A stretch of DNA of 64,000 nucleotides from Flagellimonas allohymeniacidonis (GTDB lineage: Bacteria > Bacteroidota > Bacteroidia > Flavobacteriales > Flavobacteriaceae). The stretch lies in NCBI RefSeq assembly GCF_004296335.1, contig NZ_SGIU01000002.1, forward strand, positions 1,563,882 to 1,627,881. The letters are read 5' to 3'. The position numbers were made by a program, and so were the translations under genes. The notes below the pieces were generated by a model that ran no database searches, was not told where the DNA came from, and saw nothing but the letters and a program-made list of their open reading frames with translations. Positions 36,956 through 44,435 of the stretch are shown in pieces; position 1 is the stretch's first letter, and every line of letters begins with the position of its first letter.

Positions 36956-38581
36956 ATGGAATTTCATGAAATTGCTTATGAATTTTTGAAATCTGCGAAA
37001 GTTTCTGTTAGCAGAGATTATCTTAGGGAAAGGCTCGAATCCCACCCGTATTACCCTTCATTGAATGCACTAACGGACATTTTGGATGAGCTACAAATAG
37101 AGAGTTCTGCTTTGCAGATTGAGGAAAAACAAAGATGGCGCGAGTTACCATTTCCCATTCTGGCACATGTCGTCTCTGAAAATGGACAGCTTGATTTTGA
37201 GGTGATTAAAAATCAGCAGCACATTAAAACTGAAGGGGGGTTTTTGCAAAAGTGGACCGGAATCACCCTTCTTATCGGGAAACAAAGAAAAATCACGCAT
37301 GAGGAACATCAAAAACAATTTATAAAGGAAAAATTCGAAGGCGGTGTACTTTGGTCATGGGTTACGTTCCTGTTGCTTTTGGCCACCATGCCGCAACTTA
37401 TTTCCTTTAAACTGGGGTTCTTCATACATTATGTGCTTTCATTGACGGGATGCTTAGTGTCATGTAATATTGTCGCCTATAGCTTGGGTGTAAAAACCGA
37501 TATGTCGGACTTATTTTGCAAAGTAGAAACTTCTGGATGCAACGCGGTATTGACTTCTAAGTTGGGAAGACTGACGGGTGATATTGGACTGGCCGATATT
37601 GCAACGGTATTTTATGGGGGGATGGTGATTTATATGTCCTTCTCTACTGGCTTTGAACCAGATTCAAATTTACTTTTCTTAAACTTGGTCCAGGCTCTAC
37701 CATTTTTCTTTACTTTTTTATCTGTAGCCTATCAGGCTCACATGAAATCTTGGTGCAAACTCTGTTTGTTGCTCACCTTAATTATATGGTTGCAAAGCAT
37801 CAATTTGGTTTTTGGCTTGATGCAGTTGCCTTTTGATAATTTCGGCTTAATTGCGCCACCTTTCATGTACTACCTGACCCTTGTGCTAAGTATGGCCTTG
37901 GCGGGAAGTTGGTTTATTGTAAAACCTCTACTTCTCACGAAAAGGAGTAGTATGTTTCAAAAGATCAGAATCAGAAAGTGGAGACAAAATCCACATTGGT
38001 TCAATGCCTTACTGCCCCTACATAAACAGATTGATAGCGCGGTTTGGAACAAGGAGATTTTTTATGGTAATCCGAATGGGGTCTTGCAAATATTAATTAC
38101 CAGTAAACCCCTATGTGAGTATTGTGCTAAAGCACACTTTGAGCTTGAGCAAATCTTAAAGAAGCATCCAGATGATATAGGGGTAAGGGTACGTTTTACG
38201 CTACCTTCATTGAATACGGAAACCGAGGACTATAAGGCTGTGTTTCATATTTTGAACATGTATGAAGAGTTGGTTTGGAAAAAAGGGCAGAATCACACAA
38301 GCCCTTTGATGAAAGAAATCATTTCGGATTGGTATGAAACGCAAAACCTGTCAGATTGGGTTGACCGTTACCCAGTGCATGCAAAAAGCGAGGAGGAGGT
38401 ACATGCTTTAATTGGTCAATCGGTCCAGTGGGCCAACGCAATGGGGATAACACAAACCCCTGCGTTTTTTATCAATGGCTTTGAAATGCCCAACCCACAT
38501 ACCTTTAAGGACTTGTTTTTGTTTATTTCTGAATATATCGAAATTTTGAAAGGACAACGTTCACCCGTCTCGAGTCAATAA
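36956..38581 (+). CDS. VKOR-thioredoxin disulfide-forming membrane protein with C39-like N-terminus
   Basis: 541 residues from ATG 36956; an earlier TTG at 36914 is in frame but aligns less well. The N-terminal about 115 residues (KVSVSRDYLRERLESHPYYPS) resemble the C39-like domain found in such fusions and lack the catalytic cysteine. A vitamin-K-epoxide-reductase membrane domain follows, with quinone-site CxxC in SWCKLCLLL and a pair of loop cysteines (DLFCKVETSGCNAV). The C-terminal thioredoxin/DsbA-like domain has CEYC in SKPLCEYCAKAHFE and the cis-Pro loop TQTPAFFING. Together they form a complete disulfide-forming relay linked to quinone. Divergent from the DUF6734 gene; a role in cross-linking the four-cysteine peptide is inferred. 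Confidence 0.9.
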   Translation: MEFHEIAYEFLKSAKVSVSRDYLRERLESHPYYPSLNALTDILDELQIESSALQIEEKQRWRELPFPILAHVVSENGQLDFEVIKNQQHIKTEGGFLQKWTGITLLIGKQRKITHEEHQKQFIKEKFEGGVLWSWVTFLLLLATMPQLISFKLGFFIHYVLSLTGCLVSCNIVAYSLGVKTDMSDLFCKVETSGCNAVLTSKLGRLTGDIGLADIATVFYGGMVIYMSFSTGFEPDSNLLFLNLVQALPFFFTFLSVAYQAHMKSWCKLCLLLTLIIWLQSINLVFGLMQLPFDNFGLIAPPFMYYLTLVLSMALAGSWFIVKPLLLTKRSSMFQKIRIRKWRQNPHWFNALLPLHKQIDSAVWNKEIFYGNPNGVLQILITSKPLCEYCAKAHFELEQILKKHPDDIGVRVRFTLPSLNTETEDYKAVFHILNMYEELVWKKGQNHTSPLMKEIISDWYETQNLSDWVDRYPVHAKSEEEVHALIGQSVQWANAMGITQTPAFFINGFEMPNPHTFKDLFLFISEYIEILKGQRSPVSSQ

Positions 38582-38654
38582 CCCCGGTAAACAAGTCAAC
38601 TAAGGCCCTACAAACAAAACAGTGCACTAAACAAGATATTACTTTGTTGACTCG

Positions 38655-38672
38655 CCAACCCAAACATACTGG
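38655..38672 (+). repeat. 18-base direct repeat, left copy
   Basis: CCAACCCAAACATACTGG matches the right copy at 44269-44286 in 17 of 18 positions and in the same orientation. The pair flanks the ECF sigma module. Origin unknown. Confidence 0.6.
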
Positions 38673-38774
38673 ATGCTCACCTACCCTCTTCAGCAAAAAA
38701 AGCTCAAGTTGTTGTGGGGTAATTTGAAAAATGAACGGGAAATAGCCCAATAATCGCCAAAGTTTTAATGTTTT

Positions 38775-38807
38775 TCAGGAATTTTCACTGGTCAGTTGTT
38801 ATATAGA
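38775..38807 (+). promoter_or_regulatory. Shared ECF-type promoter motif, site A
   Basis: TCAGGA (38775-38780), 14 bases, GTTGTT (38795-38800), then ATATAGA. The same architecture recurs at 42485-42517, 43098-43130 and 44382-44414. It ends 23 bases before the ATG of the 47-residue membrane peptide. Most likely recognised by the ECF sigma factor at 42518-43042; this is inferred. Confidence 0.65.
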
Positions 38808-38829
38808 TGTAACCAAAACTGGAAAAGTG

Positions 38830-38973
38830 ATGAAAAAGTCCCTATCTACCAATATCTCCAGAATTGAAGAAAATAAGAGAATCCAAGAAATGTTTGATGT
38901 TTACAATAAGGAAATCGGCGTTATTGTGATTTTTTTCGTAATCCAATTTGTGCTTTGGTGCTACATCATTTGA
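38830..38973 (+). CDS. 47-residue single-pass membrane peptide
   Basis: ATG at 38830, directly after an in-frame GTG. The product starts MKKSLSTNISRIEENKR, a charged helical part, and ends in a hydrophobic helix (about residues 29-47, VIVIFFVIQFVLWCYII) followed by the stop TGA. It is too short for usual ORF calls, but it lies downstream of promoter site A at the same distance as other genes of that regulon. No family is recognised. It could be a small regulatory membrane protein of the ECF module; it is not obviously part of the peptide locus on the other side. Confidence 0.55.
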   Translation: MKKSLSTNISRIEENKRIQEMFDVYNKEIGVIVIFFVIQFVLWCYII

Positions 38974-39060
38974 ATGGACAACAAGCTTCATTCACCCAAA
39001 GAATGAAGTTTAGCGTCATGATCGCCTTTTTTTTTTTTGAAACTGGCTTGACCTTAGATT

Positions 39061-41568
39061 TTAAAAAATTAATCGCACTGAGGCATTGGGTGTTATCCTT
39101 AGTGAACTTTGTAGAAATTGCTGCGCCTCTCCCAATGGATTGGCCCTATAAAAGCTGTTTATGGTGTTTTCACGGTTTAGTACGTTCCAAACAGCCACTC
39201 CTACTTGCACGCTTTTATTTTCTCCCCAACTAAATTCATATTTCCCTGAAACATCCAAGCGCAGATAGTCATCCAAGCGCTCGCCATTGGTGATGTCATA
39301 ATTGACCTCCCCGTCAACAATTTCGGCATTTGGGACTGGCCGCGTTTTTGGCTTTCCAGTTCGCCAGTTCAACCCTGCGGCGATGAGTAACTCACCTAAC
39401 GTGTAGTTCGCGCCCAAAGTCATGGCATGGGTAATGTCAAAGTTGCTGGGGAACCTGGTCTCTGGCAGTTGCTCAAAAAAATATTCGCTGTTAAGATAGG
39501 AATAGCTGAGCCATAAGCTGTTTTTTCCAAACTGTTTACGGATTAAAAGGTCAAGACCCGTAGCATCATAGGACCCTGAAGTTCTTGCAAACTCATATCG
39601 GTCTTGAAATCCTTGACTTTGGGTAGTAATGCCGTCAACGCTTTTGTAGAAAGTAACCGCATTAACCAGCCAGCCGTTTTTGTTGAAGCTTAGCCCAGCA
39701 GAGCCTTGTTTGCTCGTAATAACTGGGATGGATTCATCATTGGAAAGTTGCCACCTTCGTTTTTCGATACCCAAAAAGTCATTTTGAAAGTTAATTACCT
39801 GTGAAGTACTCTGGTGTTTGAATTCTCCTAGCACCTCTAGATTAAAACTCTCCCAAAAGCTATGGCTAAGACTAAGCCGAGGTTCCCATACCTGTTTTTT
39901 AAAATCATCCAGATAATTGAAGCGAATCCCTAAATTCAGTTGAGTGGCAGTGTTTTTGGAAGAAAGCCCAATTTCTGAAAAAATGGCATGAGTACGCAGT
40001 ATTTCCCCCTCCAATCGAACAAAAAGTGGGTCATCAACATCAGCAAGGTTGGTAACCTTGGTTTCTACAAAATGATAACCATTGGTCCAATTTATCCGGG
40101 GAGTCAACACGTTCAAGGTTTTCAGTCTAATGCCAGTTTCTGAAACTTTGTTTTCCTGAAGAAAGCGTTGGTCTTGAAGAATATTGACGTTTCTGGCCTT
40201 AAGTTTATAATCTGTATTGTAGATTTCGAGTTGTGTTCTAAATTTTTCCGTCCAGTCCCGTTGATGGTTGACCCCTCCGGCTATGGTTGTTTGGTCCAAA
40301 TTGCTTTCACGGGACACATCCGTTCCTGATAGTTGCGCGACCTCGTTAAAAGTCAATTCATTGGCAGTGTACATAAAGTTAATGCGGAAGTGGTCTTTTT
40401 CGGAAGGGTGAAAAAGCAGACGGAACGATGCATCGTAAAAGTCAAAGGCGATGTCCGAATTGGTCACTGCTGCGGTATTACTTTCTATCTCAGTGTCTTG
40501 GGTGATACGGTCAAAATAGTTTGAATAGGTAGGGGTCTCTACAAAATCACTCACAGACTTGCGAGTAGCCACTTGCAATGAGGCCTTTTTTCCCAATGGT
40601 GCATCAAGAGCACCATTGGCATCAATGAGATTAACCCCAATGCTGCCCTTAAAGCCTGTGTTGAGGTACTCATTGGTTTTCATAGCGATGGTACCGGAGA
40701 CGCCATCCGTCTCTGAGGCGCTGCTTCCATTTTTTCTAAGCGCAACTTTTTGGGTGATATGGGGATTGTACATGGAGATCAAACCAAAAAAATGACCAGA
40801 TTGGTACATTTTAATACCATCCCAGGTAATTAGATTTTGATCATGGCTACCACCTCTAATATTGATATTTGAAACGGTCTCATCAATACTTTGTATTCCT
40901 GGGAGAGCTTGCACGGATAACAAAACATCGTCCTCCACAAGCCCTGGAAGTATGTTGAACCGGTCAAAATCCAATTCTACCGAACCATTGTCAAGCTTGT
41001 CGATACCGCGAACCAAAAAATCGTAAACAGTGACTTCGGCAAGTTTTTCTTGATAGGGTAGAAGGTATATAGTGTTACACCCAGAAGTATTAAAGTAATT
41101 TACCTGCCTCTGCAAAGGCTTATAGCCCATAAGTCTGATTTGGATAATGTCTTCCGTCTTCAATCCATCGATCTCAAAATAACCTTCTTCATTGGCAATT
41201 GTTCCCTTGGAATCGACTTGTATCGTAACATACGGTAGCGTTTCACCAGAATCCTTATCTTTTAGATAACCGCAAAGAAGAATAGTTTTTTCCTTTATGG
41301 AAATAATGTTTTCAGAAACACTAACAAAAATTAGGTTGCTTTGTTCGCTTATGTAGTTGAGGGATTCTTCAAGGTTCATTGAGTTATTGGGAGCGACAAT
41401 GGCAACGCCATCGACCAACTTCGAGGCATAATTAAATTGTACCCCAAAACGTTCTTGTAACGTTACTAAAATAGTGGTCAGAGGTTGGTCTGTCTCTGTC
41501 TGGGCGGTTGTATTTATGCTATGAAGTGATACTACAATGAATATAAGAACAAGTAGTCTCTTAGTCAC
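39061..41568 (-). CDS. STN-containing TonB-dependent receptor (FecA-like transducer)
   Basis: 835 residues, GTG start overlapping the anti-sigma stop by 8 bases. A Sec signal peptide (about 1-22) leads to an STN domain (about 25-90, ILVTLQERFGVQFNYASKLV), a carboxypeptidase-regulatory-like domain (about 94-170), a plug (VQALPGIQSIDETVSNINIRG) and a 22-stranded beta barrel ending in Phe (VRLIF). An STN domain on a TonB receptor normally contacts a FecR-type anti-sigma factor, which is the next gene upstream. No SusD-type partner follows, so glycan import is less likely than metal, siderophore or peptide uptake. The ligand cannot be read from sequence. Confidence 0.92.
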   Translation of the reverse strand: MTKRLLVLIFIVVSLHSINTTAQTETDQPLTTILVTLQERFGVQFNYASKLVDGVAIVAPNNSMNLEESLNYISEQSNLIFVSVSENIISIKEKTILLCGYLKDKDSGETLPYVTIQVDSKGTIANEEGYFEIDGLKTEDIIQIRLMGYKPLQRQVNYFNTSGCNTIYLLPYQEKLAEVTVYDFLVRGIDKLDNGSVELDFDRFNILPGLVEDDVLLSVQALPGIQSIDETVSNINIRGGSHDQNLITWDGIKMYQSGHFFGLISMYNPHITQKVALRKNGSSASETDGVSGTIAMKTNEYLNTGFKGSIGVNLIDANGALDAPLGKKASLQVATRKSVSDFVETPTYSNYFDRITQDTEIESNTAAVTNSDIAFDFYDASFRLLFHPSEKDHFRINFMYTANELTFNEVAQLSGTDVSRESNLDQTTIAGGVNHQRDWTEKFRTQLEIYNTDYKLKARNVNILQDQRFLQENKVSETGIRLKTLNVLTPRINWTNGYHFVETKVTNLADVDDPLFVRLEGEILRTHAIFSEIGLSSKNTATQLNLGIRFNYLDDFKKQVWEPRLSLSHSFWESFNLEVLGEFKHQSTSQVINFQNDFLGIEKRRWQLSNDESIPVITSKQGSAGLSFNKNGWLVNAVTFYKSVDGITTQSQGFQDRYEFARTSGSYDATGLDLLIRKQFGKNSLWLSYSYLNSEYFFEQLPETRFPSNFDITHAMTLGANYTLGELLIAAGLNWRTGKPKTRPVPNAEIVDGEVNYDITNGERLDDYLRLDVSGKYEFSWGENKSVQVGVAVWNVLNRENTINSFYRANPLGEAQQFLQSSLRITPNASVRLIF

Positions 41569-42469
41569 GTTTACTAAAACGCACGGTGTTGGGCTTTAGT
41601 ATTTGATAGTTGAGGTCTAGAGGCTCACTGATGGCCGCAAGAGCGGTTTCCAGATCACTATGTACAAAACCTCCTGTAAAAAGTTGTTCCGCATCAACAT
41701 TTTCAAATGTAATGGTCACATTATACTGCCTTTCCAATTCGGCAAATACTTCCTTTAAAGGAGTACGTTGAAAATAGCTGGTATTCTTGGTCCATTGCGG
41801 TTCGTCAAAACTATTTTTACCAGTGATCATTTCACCATCAAATAATTTGAAGTTATCTCCAGCTTGGAGTATTTCGGTGTGTCGGTTGGTCACTACGCGA
41901 ACCGTACCTTCAAAACAAGCTACTTCAAAAAAAGTACCCCGTTGCTTAACGTTGAACTCGGTACCCAAAACACTTATAGTACCTTTTGAGGTGACCACGT
42001 CAAACTTAGCACCTTTGGCCACATCAAAAAAGGCCTCTCCTTCCAACTTAATCTCTCTTTTAGTACCCCACGCATTCTTATCATAACTTACTTCAGAGAG
42101 CGCATTGAGCACTACTTGCGAAGCATCCGGCAATTCGATAATGGTTTTTTGTGCCACCTCGGTCTGTACTTCGGTCACTGGATTGAAAAGGAAGTAATAG
42201 TAGAGCCCAAAAAATAACACGGCTACGCTGGCAATGCGAAGTATGGGCTTGATCCATTGAATTTTCCTCACTTTAGGGTCAGGCGAAATAACACGTTCCT
42301 TGAAGGTTTCAAAGTCATCCACAGTCGAAAAGTGGGATGCCTTAAACTGCGCAGCATCGTTAATGATACTTTTATAAAAAGGCGCGTCTTCCATAGCATC
42401 AAATGCCTTGCTTTCCTCTTTGGAAAGTTCGTCTAGAAGCCACTTTTGTATCAAGTTTTCCTGGTCCAT
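41561..42469 (-). CDS. FecR-type anti-sigma factor with DUF4974
   Basis: 302 residues. A cytoplasmic N-terminal helical domain (MDQENLIQKWLLDELSKEE) binds the sigma factor; one transmembrane helix lies at about 85-103 (RIASVAVLFFGLYYYFLF); the periplasmic FecR domain spans about 110-205 (TIIELPDASQVVLNALSEVS) and the C-terminal DUF4974 about 235-300 (TPLKEVFAELERQYNVTITF). DUF4974 contacts the STN domain of the receptor. Its ATG at 42469 is 16 bases from promoter site B, so this gene and the receptor have a promoter separate from that of the sigma gene. Confidence 0.92.
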   Translation of the reverse strand: MDQENLIQKWLLDELSKEESKAFDAMEDAPFYKSIINDAAQFKASHFSTVDDFETFKERVISPDPKVRKIQWIKPILRIASVAVLFFGLYYYFLFNPVTEVQTEVAQKTIIELPDASQVVLNALSEVSYDKNAWGTKREIKLEGEAFFDVAKGAKFDVVTSKGTISVLGTEFNVKQRGTFFEVACFEGTVRVVTNRHTEILQAGDNFKLFDGEMITGKNSFDEPQWTKNTSYFQRTPLKEVFAELERQYNVTITFENVDAEQLFTGGFVHSDLETALAAISEPLDLNYQILKPNTVRFSKRD

Positions 42470-42484
42470 AATTTAGGATCTTTG

Positions 42485-42517
42485 TCTATATAACAACCAA
42501 GGGCTAAATTTTCCTGA
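42485..42517 (-). promoter_or_regulatory. Shared ECF-type promoter motif, site B
   Basis: On the minus strand TCAGGA (42517-42512), 14 bases, GTTGTT (42497-42492), then ATATAGA. It adjoins the sigma-gene stop (42518-42520) and precedes the anti-sigma ATG by 16 bases, leaving a very short leader. Identical to site A over GTTGTTATATAGA. Confidence 0.65.
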
Positions 42518-43042
42518 TTATTTTATCTTAAAATTTTCCAGTTCTTTTTTCAATTGATCAAAAGCCGAGTAAATACGGTATTCCACGACCTTTCGGGTCA
42601 CGCCTAATAATTGTGCGATTTCCTCGTGTTTTTTGCCTTCAACCTTATTGAGCATGAAAGCGGTACGTTGCTCTTCCGATAGTTTTGAAAGAGCTTGTTG
42701 GTATTTTTTGTAATACTGTTCTTTTTCCAGGAGAAACTCCGGATTTTCATTGGTAAAACCCTTTGGAGATTCACTTTGGTACTTTAAAACTACTTTTTGA
42801 TGTTTTACCTCATTGAGCATTAAATTATTGGCCACCGTATACAAAAAGGATTTGGCCTTGTCCAAAGTAATTTTCTTGCAGTTTTCCCACAACTTCGCAA
42901 AAGCGTCATGAGCCTTGTCCCCGGGGTTTAGCCTATCGCCGTATTTATAGTAAAGAAAATCGTGAAGGTTTTGGGCATGTTTATTATAGAAATTGGCAAA
43001 TAGGGTTTCATCACAGATGTTTTGGTGGAGGCTCTTTTTCAA
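42518..43042 (-). CDS. ECF-type RNA polymerase sigma factor (FecI-like)
   Basis: 174 residues, with TTG at 43042 as start: a TGA lies directly upstream in frame (43045-43043) and no ATG is near, so the TTG start is forced. Sigma region 2 is at about 15-80 (HDFLYYKYGDRLNPGDKAHD, FLYTVANNLMLNEVKHQ), region 4 at about 118-168 (SEEQRTAFMLNKVEGKKHEE, IAQLLGVTRKVVEYRIYSAF). No N-terminal or C-terminal extension is present. It is followed by the anti-sigma gene and receptor in the same direction, the FecI-FecR-FecA order. Its own promoter has no copy of the shared motif; housekeeping expression is likely. Confidence 0.93.
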   Translation of the reverse strand: MKKSLHQNICDETLFANFYNKHAQNLHDFLYYKYGDRLNPGDKAHDAFAKLWENCKKITLDKAKSFLYTVANNLMLNEVKHQKVVLKYQSESPKGFTNENPEFLLEKEQYYKKYQQALSKLSEEQRTAFMLNKVEGKKHEEIAQLLGVTRKVVEYRIYSAFDQLKKELENFKIK

Positions 43043-43097
43043 TCAAGTTGGTTTTTTGGTCGTCTAAATGTAAAAAAACTTTTTTCATGAAAATTTT

Positions 43098-43130
43098 TCA
43101 GGAGTTTTTGCCGTTTAGTTGTTCTATCTA
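43098..43130 (+). promoter_or_regulatory. Shared ECF-type promoter motif, site C
   Basis: TCAGGA (43098-43103), 14 bases, GTTGTT (43118-43123), then CTATCTA. It lies between the divergent sigma gene and the acidic lipoprotein gene, 31 bases before the ATG at 43161. Confidence 0.6.
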
Positions 43131-43160
43131 CGAATCCCAATTTCTAGAAAATTTAAGGAT

Positions 43161-44243
43161 ATGAAAAACGGAGTAAGACTTTTAAGCGTATTTATATTGG
43201 CATTAAGCTTATTGAACATCTCTTGTAGAGAAGAGGAATTTGAGTCCATTGGGCCTGTTCCAGAGCAAAGCTTACAAGCAGATTCCAATGTAGCGAACCT
43301 TTTGTTCAGAACCTCTTTGAAAGATGGCTCCGAGGATAATATCCTAGATCAGGCCAGTTGCTTTTCAATCGCACTACCAGTAACGGTAATTGCCAATAGC
43401 ACTGAAATCACCATTGAAAAAGAGGAAGACCTTGATGAAATTGAGCTCATTTTTGAAGAGAGCGATGAGGATACAGATACTTTGGAAATAGTTTTCCCTG
43501 TTACCATTGTGTATTCAGATTATACGGAAGTAGGGGTTGCAAGTGCCGAAGAGCTGGAAGATTTAGCAGAAACTTGTCCAGAGGAGGACGAGGATATAGA
43601 ATGTGTGGATATTATTTACCCAATAAATATCTCCATTTTTAATCCTAGCACCGAACTCTTTGATACTATTACATTGGAAAATGACGAAATGCTCAATGAT
43701 TTTATCGAGGGGCTGGATGAAGATGATATTGTCAACGTGGAATTTCCAATCCTTTTGGTTTTAACCGACGATACGGAATTAGAGGCTACCAATCTGGAGG
43801 AACTCGAAAACTTTATTGAGGATGTCATAGATGACTGTGACGAAGATGACGACAATGATTTTGATGATGACAATTGTAACGATTGCACCGTAGAACAACT
43901 GCAAGCGGCCTTTGCTGAATGTCCCGACTTTGGAGTGAACAAATTCAGTCTTAACGGAGAAAATCTTAAAAGTCAATACGATGACCTTGCATTTGACTTT
44001 CAAGAGGACGGCAGCGTAACGGCAACCTCTAATACAGAGAACTTTTCCGGAACTTGGTCAGCTACGGGGTCAGGGAATGATATTATCATGGTAATTGATA
44101 TCGTGGATTTAGATGATTTCAATTTAGAATGGACCGTTAATAGAATTTTGGAAACCCCAGGGAGAACTAAAATCACCCTTCATGAAGGCGATGGAAACAT
44201 ACTTCGTTTTCAAGATGCCTGCAACAACGGCAATGGCAACTAA
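43161..44243 (+). CDS. Acidic repeat lipoprotein
   Basis: 360 residues from the ATG at 43161; an upstream in-frame start at 43119 lies inside promoter site C and is rejected. The N-terminus ends in the lipobox LLNISC. The mature protein is very acidic. Four imperfect repeats of about 40 residues follow, each with a hydrophobic strand and a loop such as FPVTIVYSDYTEV, ALPVTVIANSTEI and FPILLVLTDDTELEATNLEE. An Asp-rich linker bracketed by cysteines (DCDEDDDNDFDDDNC) comes next, and a C-terminal beta domain (about 255-350, GTWSATGSGNDIIMVIDIVD) resembles lipocalin-like folds. Not a known family to me. Calcium or other cation binding is plausible. Expressed with the sigma module through site C. 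Confidence 0.8.
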   Translation: MKNGVRLLSVFILALSLLNISCREEEFESIGPVPEQSLQADSNVANLLFRTSLKDGSEDNILDQASCFSIALPVTVIANSTEITIEKEEDLDEIELIFEESDEDTDTLEIVFPVTIVYSDYTEVGVASAEELEDLAETCPEEDEDIECVDIIYPINISIFNPSTELFDTITLENDEMLNDFIEGLDEDDIVNVEFPILLVLTDDTELEATNLEELENFIEDVIDDCDEDDDNDFDDDNCNDCTVEQLQAAFAECPDFGVNKFSLNGENLKSQYDDLAFDFQEDGSVTATSNTENFSGTWSATGSGNDIIMVIDIVDLDDFNLEWTVNRILETPGRTKITLHEGDGNILRFQDACNNGNGN

Positions 44244-44268
44244 ATTCCATTGATGGGAAAAAAATAAA

Positions 44269-44286
44269 CCAATCCAAACATACTGG
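44269..44286 (+). repeat. 18-base direct repeat, right copy
   Basis: CCAATCCAAACATACTGG, 17 of 18 identical to 38655-38672. Its last bases form a small hairpin with what follows (TACTGG, GTTCAT, CCAGTA), a feature the left copy lacks. Confidence 0.6.
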
Positions 44287-44381
44287 GTTCATCCAGTAGG
44301 CCCCTTATTTAAAAGGCATTTTCAAACTTTTAGATAGGGGTTTTGCTTTTGTCGAAAATAATTACCGTTCATCGGTTTCGG

Positions 44382-44414
44382 TCAGGAAGTCTTCTTATAT
44401 GCTTGTTTTACTCA
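44382..44414 (+). promoter_or_regulatory. Shared ECF-type promoter motif, site D
   Basis: TCAGGA (44382-44387), 14 bases, CTTGTT (44402-44407), then TTACTCA. Weaker match than A-C (first base of the second box and the downstream part differ), but the spacing is identical and it sits 22 bases before the response-regulator ATG. Confidence 0.5.
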
Positions 44415-44435
44415 TGCAAACCAAACTAACATAAC

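Larger units (their letters stand above)
38582..38829. other. Non-coding stretch before the small membrane peptide
   Basis: 248 bases after the VKOR fusion without a convincing gene. It holds the 18-base repeat (38655-38672), a loosely spaced inverted repeat AGTCAAC / GTTGACT (about 38595-38652) and the promoter motif of site A (38775-38807). An antisense frame at 38523-38750 has no recognisable domain. From 38974 to 39060 there is a further 87-base gap before the TonB receptor stop; nothing specific was seen in it. Confidence 0.6.

Noticed and set aside
31277-38581. Peptide locus as a lanthipeptide or sactipeptide cluster
   Set aside because: No LanB/LanC/LanM, radical-SAM or YcaO gene is present; the only modifying candidates are DUF6734 and VKOR.
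38523-38750. Minus-strand 75-residue frame after the VKOR fusion
   Set aside because: Overlaps the fusion gene, has no recognisable motif and no promoter; kept only as a note.
44269-44310. Hairpin at the right repeat as terminator of the acidic lipoprotein gene
   Set aside because: Stem of only six base pairs and no T run follows.
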